Source: Luidia sarsii (Eukaryota; Echinodermata; Asteroidea; Paxillosida; Luidiidae). From it: 64,000 bases of DNA. The notes beneath the pieces were generated by a model. The model was given only the letters and a program-made list of their open reading frames with translations, ran no database searches and had not been told where the DNA came from. The DNA is taken from the NCBI GenBank assembly GCA_949987565.1, contig OX465114.1:8484457-8548456 (forward strand). Reading direction: 5' to 3'. The position numbers and the translations under genes are program-made. The first letter of the stretch is position 1; every line of letters begins with the position of its first letter. Below, piece after piece: positions 57,835 to 64,000 of the stretch.

Positions 57835-58075
57835 TTTGATTAGATTACATGTACATGAAGATTAGATTAGATTACATGTAGATTAGATTAGATACAAAAA
57901 AACTGTTGCAAACAGCTCACTGACTAAAATGACCTGCGATACATGTATCAAAAGTTAGTGGCCTGATGTTTCGATCCTACCAGGACCTTTGAGTAGTCTT
58001 TGGGAAAGGTCCTGCTGGGATCAAAACATCAGGCCCTCTAACTTTTGATAGATTAGATTAGATTAGATTAGAATT
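57835..58075. repeat. (GATTA)n microsatellite interrupted by a family B element
   Basis: GATTAGATTAGATTA on both sides (57835-57893 and 58050-58074), with the element between. Confidence 0.9.
57894..58052 (+). mobile_element. Family B element inserted in (GATTA)n
   Basis: Starts TACAAAAAAACTGTTGCAAA and ends GGCCCTCTAACTTTTGATAG. The microsatellite on both sides defines its outer limits to within a few bases. Confidence 0.85.
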
Positions 58076-58235
58076 ATTTTGTGTCCACATAAAAACAGAA
58101 TACGGTGTACTGTTGTAGAACAGTTAGAATGCAGTCCGAATATTCAGTCTGCGCTTCGAAAATCCAGGAATATGCAAAGAATGTTCATTCAAACAGCATT
58201 CTGGCTCACTTCGCCTATAGACTATAGTGTGACTA

Positions 58236-58849
58236 GGGTTTTAGATTTCAAGAGTTGATAAAAAAGCCCGGCTTTGAGGTACTTTTTTTCAAGGGGGGGG
58301 GGTTAGGAGGGTGTGACAGCATTCTAAAGGAAATCCCAGACAAGGTCGCTGTGCTTGAATTACAAAAGGCGTTGCCATTAGGACATCAAAGCGGTGCACA
58401 GTGCACCTCGGTTACCTCGGCAGTGTTGTATACTGGGCAGTGAGTTGGATTTGCCGACTTACTTGCTGGTGGAAGTCTTGCTACAGTTGCATTATTTAAG
58501 TGAGATTATGAAACTGAGTAGGACTCTAATAGAAAAGGTTTTGAGCATGCACCGATTGAATTGACTCTTTTCAAGGAGAGGTTTGTTTCTGTAAAAAAAA
58601 GAAGAGCTGGTGAGTGGTGCTCTGGTGCTCTGGCCATTCTCAGGAGGAGTGTGCGGATTAGAGGGGGGAGGAGCTGGTATACATACATGTACATACACCC
58701 ATGTACCTGAATCTGCATCCTTGTGGAGACAATGGTTTTGTTCTCGTGCACTATACAACCGCTTGAGAAACTATGTTTTAAAAATGCTCCTATTTCAACC
58801 ACATTCACTTTCCTGTGTAGAAACTTGGACCGTATACATGTACATGTCC
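58236..58849. other. No gene recognised
   Basis: Intronic sequence with a G run near 58293-58302. Nothing recognised. Confidence 0.45.
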
Positions 58850-58980
58850 CTTTTGAATAACACCTCTATTTGCGACAGATTGTTACCCATCACAAATTTC
58901 CCGTTTTTGAGTTATTTCCAAATATCAGTTTCTTAAAAACCTTGTGGAGACCTACATGTATACACCTTTACAGTTTCCCT
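58850..58980. repeat. Dispersed repeat shared with 48930-49100
   Basis: AATAACACCTCTATTTGCGA, CACAAATTTCCCG, AAAACCTTGTGGAGACCTAC and ATACACCTTTACAG, collinear with the earlier copy. A partial inverse (AGGTCTCCACAAGG) is at 59022. Confidence 0.7.
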
Positions 58981-59055
58981 GTGGAGACCTACATGTATTC
59001 AACCTACTGTACATGTATTATCTTAGGTCTCCACAAGGCACCAGATTCGCGTGCA

Positions 59056-59165
59056 TACATATGTGTATCTTACTGCACTTACATGTACACGTACAGTACA
59101 TCATACATGTACATGTACATGTACGTAGTTCCCTTCATGTACCGGTACATGTGCTTATTTCATGC
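59056..59165. repeat. (TACATG)n cluster
   Basis: ACATGTACACGTACAGTACA and ACATGTACATGTACATGTAC. Confidence 0.85.
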
Positions 59166-59204
59166 ACACAGTGTACACTCCTTCCACGCCGAGAGTAAGA
59201 TACT

Positions 59205-59270
59205 CCTTTTGAGAAAGGCCCTGCTATGATCGATTGAAACGGCAGGCCCTCTAGATTTACTCTCCAGATT
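59205..59270. mobile_element. Family B fragment
   Basis: TTTTGAGAAAGGCCCTGCTA, ATTGAAACGGCAGGCCCTCT. One arm only. Confidence 0.55.
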
Positions 59271-59787
59271 CCACTCTGGAAATTAATCTAAGGAGACAAG
59301 GAGTTGATATCATGGAGCTTCTCTTGTATGGACAGTCTTCCATACCAGCCATACAAATGTACCTTCATGGGATACTGTTTGCTTTTGTCTTTGGTCAAAT
59401 ACATGTACAAGTGGATCTTCAGGTGTTTTTCTTTCTTTCAGCGTTTAAAAGCAAGTTTTCTTGCTGTTTATGCACCTCTTCGACATTGGTCCCTGGGTGA
59501 GGAAGTTGAGTCTAGAATAATGGTTGGAATGATAATTGTGCAACCAATGTGAAACCAGACGAAAAATGCTGCCCTGCAATGCATTTGCGCACGAATGTAC
59601 ATGTACAGTACACGTGTACATGTATAGCGCCATGTGTCCTAGTGCAGCGTGGACCAAGTAAGAAGTGTTGGATCTGTTGATGTCAGACTGGATGCTGGTG
59701 TGCTTGCTTGTATTTGCATGCGACAGATATGAGTCAGACATTTGCCTCGACATGACACTGCTTGGGTACATAAGTGGTATTGATGGG

Positions 59788-60275
<488 letters not shown>

Positions 60276-60664
60276 GGTATGCCTTGGTTACGTGTACTGT
60301 ACATCTGTAGTCACCAGTCATTCATTGAACTGCTGTGCACACATCACCCATTGCATAGAGCATGTGTCATGCATGACAAACATCATTAGTCACTACTCGT
60401 TAGGTTCAAGCAAATAATGTCCTCCACCAGGAACAGTAAACCTGACACATTCATAGATAAAGTAATACAAGATGTTGAAAACTGACCAAAATGTAAATGT
60501 AAATGGCCTTATCTCTGAAAAGAAGGGACTCAAAAAGGGGAGAAAAATTCCTAAAATTGTACTTTGAGCATTTCATCTTGGCTTAAAAATGTATCCACGC
60601 TGCAAAATAATAGTTACTAAAATAAAATGCGAATTGCAAAAGTTAAGATTGAACCAAAAAATCA
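60276..60664. other. No gene recognised
   Basis: Weak family B tail words (GTTGAAAACTGACCAAAATG) near 60474. Nothing else. Confidence 0.45.
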
Positions 60665-60800
60665 AAATGACAAAATGACAAAATGACAAAATGACAAAAA
60701 TGACAAAATGACAAAATGACAAATGACAAAATCATTCAAATGACAAAGGACAAAAAATACAAAATGACAAATTGACAACATGACATCATGACAAAATATC
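60665..60800. repeat. (ACAAAATG)n array
   Basis: ACAAAATGACAAAATGACAA-type repeats, 8-9-bp period. It is followed by TATCAGGCCCTCTGAATTT, a family B end, so it may have expanded inside such an element. Confidence 0.85.
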
Positions 60801-61039
60801 AGGCCCTCTGAATTTATAAAAAAAACCACAAAAAACACCGAAAATGACAATTTAGCATCAACAGTGGTTGAGTTTTCGTTGCAAACTTATCAGTCGTTTC
60901 TTTCTTATATGTACTGTACATGTACATGTACAGTATACATGTATGATGTACATGGGATGGGGTACGGGGAGAATGAGTGCACTGGCGATTATCATTGCTT
61001 AACCTGTCCTCTCTCTGTTTTCATTCTTTGCCTCTGCAG

Positions 61040-61101
61040 ATCAACGCGAGGACATTCAGAAGAAGACGTTCACCAAGTGGCTAAATTCTCAGCTGTCCAG
61101 G
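61040..61101 (+). CDS. Second coding exon: start of CH1 actin-binding domain (dystrophin/spectraplakin/spectrin type)
   Basis: Seen: a 62-bp exon between a good acceptor (CT-rich tract then CTCTGCAG) and a donor AGG|GTGAGT. A branch-like TTAAC lies about 37 nt before the acceptor. Read with one base from the previous exon it gives Asp, then QREDIQKKTFTKW and eight more residues ending NSQLSR. Known: QKKTFTKW followed by a hydrophobic residue and Asn opens the first calponin-homology domain of tandem-CH actin-binding proteins, which bind F-actin in the cortical cytoskeleton. From memory, the 62-bp length and phase match dystrophin exon 2, with about 14 of 20 residues identical. Beta-spectrin is about as similar in sequence, and plectin shares the same intron position. 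The remainder of CH1 (expected LxDGxxLLxLLE motif) was not seen before 64000 and presumably lies further right. Family is confident; orthology to dystrophin is only a preference. Confidence 0.8.
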
Positions 61102-61574
61102 GTGAGTTAACTAACCCCAGACGGGCAGGGACAAGTCGTGGACTGCGGCAATCTTTTCTTCCCCTTTTTCTCACGTCCTTAGATCACGTTTCTTTCTCCT
61201 CGCACTTCCACATACAGGTCTAGTCTGCCGTCCCATTCTCAGAGTCCCTAGATAGGCTTGTGTGCACTCTCAGAGTCTAATACTAGTGGAGGGGTGGCGC
61301 GTTATCTGTAGATCCATCTGTGTAAATTGGTTCACGTTGGTTCACCATGTTGGCTTGGAAGAAGCAGCATTTGGCCTTTTGTCGAGCTGTCTGTGTTTGA
61401 AGACACTTGCACGGTCTCGATTCATAACCTTTGCGTTGGGCAGGTTCCTGTTGGGACTGAGAAAGCAGGCCTTTGAACTGACCTCAATGAGCAGTTGGCC
61501 GGCATATTTTGTGATGTTCACCATCATGTTGTAAATGTGTTGAGATCTCGGATTCTTTGTGTCCCATGTGCATG

Positions 61575-61770
61575 TCATCTACATGTACAACTGTACATGT
61601 ACACACACACATGTACATGTACATGTACAAACCTACATTTTGTACAAAGTATGTGTATGTACACTGTATAGTAATTAGACTAAATCACCATCCAGGGGCT
61701 TTATGTACATTGTACATGTACAGTACCAGTATGTACATTGTACAGGTACATGTAGGTACATGTAGTGGTG
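61575..61770. repeat. (TACATG)n cluster in intron 2
   Basis: ACATGTACAACTGTACATGT and following runs to a GGGGGG tract at about 61775. Confidence 0.85.
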
Positions 61771-61869
61771 GAGGAGGGGGGGGGGTGTTTGGTTAGTGAC
61801 CTACAGTGTAGCTAGATCTTCCTCAAAAGCAGAATGTTATGGGACCACTTGGATTGTTGTGCTGATAAT

Positions 61870-62025
61870 GGAGTTTCATGGTTAACTAGGCTACTGGTTA
61901 AATTTCATAGGTTTCATGGTTAACTGCTGTAGGTTTTCATGGATGCCTACTGTAGGTTTTCATGGTTACCCCGGTAACTACTGTATAGTTTTTCATGGTT
62001 AACTACTGTAGGTTTTCATGCTAAA
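61870..62025. repeat. Degenerate minisatellite TTTTCATGGTTAACTACTGTAG
   Basis: At least five units with the core TTTCATGG(T)TAAC and spacing of about 23-32 bp, degenerating at both edges. Confidence 0.7.
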
Positions 62026-63003
62026 CTATGTACAGTATGTTTGCATGCGTAATAATAAGAAGCTCTACAAAATTGAATTTATTTAGAATGCAGCATCTAT
62101 TGACACCGCCCAAAATTCATTGGCCTAGATGCCTTTTTAGCAAGTGTGCATACTGTACTGCATGCCCAGGTGCTCAGGTACAAATTTCCATGCTGTGCAA
62201 CGGGCCAGACGAGGCTTACTGGTGCATGCACCGCTATCCGCAGCGATCGCCGAATTGATTCGCGACTCGAAAGCATCGGAGCGTCGGCTTCATCAAATCG
62301 CTCGACCTTGCGCGGTTTGCGCGATTGAATCGGCATAATGCCGACTGCTGTGCCCTCGCTCGTCCTCTCCCTTCCTCCTCCTCCTCCTCCCCCGATGGAT
62401 GCATCCATTCAGATGCGGGCTGGTTTTTTTTTGGTATCCCCCCTTGTGTGTATTCGCGCTCTGTACCTGGACACCGAGGTCATGAGAAATCCTATTCATA
62501 TTGCTGCCCCTGAGCCCTGGCACAACTGAAAAAAAACCACCACCCCAAAACAAGAAAACCAAAAGCAAAACACAACCGGCCATTTCTGATTCATTTTGAC
62601 AGACCCAAATGTCGGCAGACTAATGAATTTTCTCGTCCTGAAAAAAAACAAACAGAATTTAGAAATGTTTGAGACCAGAAAAATTTAACAAAAATGGGGT
62701 CCGATTGTTTTTGTTTTATGGAAGAAATACACAAATAATAAATGAAACCAGAATTAAAACAAAACAGTTTATGAAATTATCAAATACAATTTAATTGGAC
62801 CAGGATTTGAATTCAGATACATTGTACCTCTACTTTAGTCAGTTCAAGTCCCATTCCCCTTACATGTTCATACTGTACATGTACATCATGTACTGTACAT
62901 GAAGGCAAAAACATTCTAGGAGTAGCCTGTTTCCTATTTCAAAAAGATTTGATTTGAATTTGAATAGGAAAGGAAATTCGGCAAAACCAAGGCTTCGGCC
63001 CAA

Positions 63004-63216
63004 GGGCCAATTTCATAGAGCTGCTTAAACGCCAAAATTTGCTTTCAAAGCAAAAACAAGTCAGGGTCCGTAGGATCAACTTGCCAACCCAAAACTTCAC
63101 TGTTGTTTCTTGCTATTAAAGCAAAATTGAGATCACAACAGGGTGCAGTTTGTGATCCCGTCAATGCAAGGAAGGCGTTTCTTGCTTAGCTGAATTTCAC
63201 TCTTATGAAATTGGGG
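63004..63216. mobile_element. Family M MITE
   Basis: GGGCCAATTTCATAGAGCTG at the left and CTTATGAAATTGGGGG at the right. The interior GTAGGATCAACTTGCC is shared with 56174-56632. Confidence 0.7.
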
Positions 63217-63620
63217 GTACTGGTAGGCCACTGGTTTTAATATGCCAGCCCTCTGAGCTACCGTATCCAGCCCTTGGGTGGTTGCCTTCCCAAACAGTCA
63301 GATACACTGTACATGTTGTATGTGTTTGGTGGGGAGGGGGCACCAGGCAGAAGGTGCCATACATACCTGTAATGTATATCCAGGGGTCATCCCATTTTTG
63401 TTCAGACACAGTGCTTGAATCGGGGATTGCACAATGATGATGCTGATTTTCAAAGAGAGGAAAAGAAAAACAGTCACTTGAAATGAATTTAAAGCAAATT
63501 TTGATTTTAGGTTTTTAAGATGATAACAAATTGGGATAACGATTCACGCTGGATGGGCTGAATTAGACCAGCTGTACTTTGAGATTTGAAGGTTTGCATG
63601 GTGAGAATAGCAGGATTAAT

Positions 63621-63879
63621 AGGTTTGTGGTGACACCATGTTTATGTTGTACAACTCGCTCTTTTGTGAGTACGTGTGTGGTTCTGAAAAAGAACCGGAG
63701 GAACTCAACGTTTTAAACAGTGTACTCTGCTCGTCTTCAGGAGACTGCTCCTGAAGACAGTCTCCTGAAGATGAGCAGAGTACACTGTTCGAAACGTTGA
63801 GTTCCTCCGGTTCTTTTCAGAACCACACTTACTTGTACTCACAAAAGAGAATTTACATCCATGGTGTCTCCGCAAACCT
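63621..63879. mobile_element. Foldback element, family K, full-length copy
   Basis: AGGTTTGTGGTGACACCATG at the left is inverted as CATGGTGTCTCCGCAAACCT at the right. The inner arms run from GTGTGGTTCTG and AGAACCGGAGGAACTCAACG to the matching GTTGAGTTCCTCCGGTTCTT and CAGAACCACAC. The centre has a second small stem (GTCTTCAGGAG and CTCCTGAAGAC). The whole element can fold on itself; no coding. Confidence 0.9.
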
Positions 63880-64000
63880 AATTATCCTCCATGATTCAAG
63901 CTATCCACCCCATAACAGAATTAGGCACCCACTACATGCGGCACCCAGGGTTTCTCTATTCCTTAGGTGCATGTAGCTTGCCCCTGAATCCTTTTTTTCT

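Larger units (their letters stand above)
57633..58235. mobile_element. Probable MITE with GTCACACT ends, holding a GATTA array and a family B element
   Basis: GGCCCCGTCACACTT at the left and AGTGTGACTAGGG at the right are imperfect inverse ends. GAATGCA and TCCGAAT-type words recur in both halves. The middle is occupied by (GATTA)n. Confidence 0.45.
61102..64000 (+). other. Start of intron 2 (runs off the window)
   Basis: Begins GTGAGT at 61102. I looked for the next CH1 segment (acidic motif followed by DGxxL and LLE) and did not see it before 64000. The stretch holds an ACATGT cluster near 61575-61765, a minisatellite near 61870-62025, two foldback elements at 63004 and 63621, and otherwise unremarkable AT-rich sequence, including 62026-63003. 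Confidence 0.55.

Overview
This is eukaryotic, intron-and-repeat-dominated DNA. No operon-like gene layout, ribosome binding site or long clean coding region is present. Instead there are short-unit repeats, a 116-bp satellite, many families of short terminal-inverted-repeat (MITE-like) and foldback elements, tRNA-derived fragments, and one protein-coding locus broken by a very long intron. The abundance of AGGCCTA and ACATGTACATGT words and of small TA/TTA-flanked elements suggests a marine invertebrate deuterostome, most likely an echinoderm. That assignment is an inference from composition, not from a database match.

The one gene I can support is on the + strand. A start exon at 36378-36534 has an in-frame stop 18 nt upstream, a good start context, and ends G|GTGAGT. 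It joins across a 24,505-bp intron to a 62-bp exon at 61040-61101, which has a polypyrimidine tract and CAG| acceptor and ends AGG|GTGAGT. The junction codon is G+AT (Asp), so reading stays open. The second exon encodes QREDIQKKTFTKW plus eight residues, the opening of the first calponin-homology domain of a tandem-CH actin-binding protein. Its length and phase equal those I recall for exon 2 of dystrophin, but plectin-type spectraplakins and beta-spectrins share this segment. The rest of the gene lies beyond the right edge.

Layout. 1-9 kb: a four-unit ~190-bp tandem repeat, a tRNA-like relic, a 12-bp minisatellite, and MITEs. 9-17.2 kb: nested MITEs (one with a TTA target duplication), a 490-bp palindrome, a purine-rich minisatellite, and three copies of a TA-flanked ~460-bp MITE. 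17.2-21.4 kb: a purine-rich tract, ~0.8 kb of CT repeat, and ~2.5 kb of 116-bp satellite. 21.4-36.2 kb: more MITEs, (GGCAGG)n and (TTGTCG)n arrays, two tRNA-derived relics, and the region upstream of the gene. 36.5-61 kb: intron 1, filled with (TACATG)n arrays, MITEs, a 16-bp minisatellite, an interstitial telomere-like tract and CT/GA minisatellites. 61.1-64 kb: the start of intron 2, with two further foldback elements.

Most open reading frames here are products of simple repeats ((TACATG)n and (CT)n carry no stop in any frame) and are not annotated as genes. MITE family letters (B, C, D, E, F, G, H, I, J, K, M) are local names used only to tie copies together.
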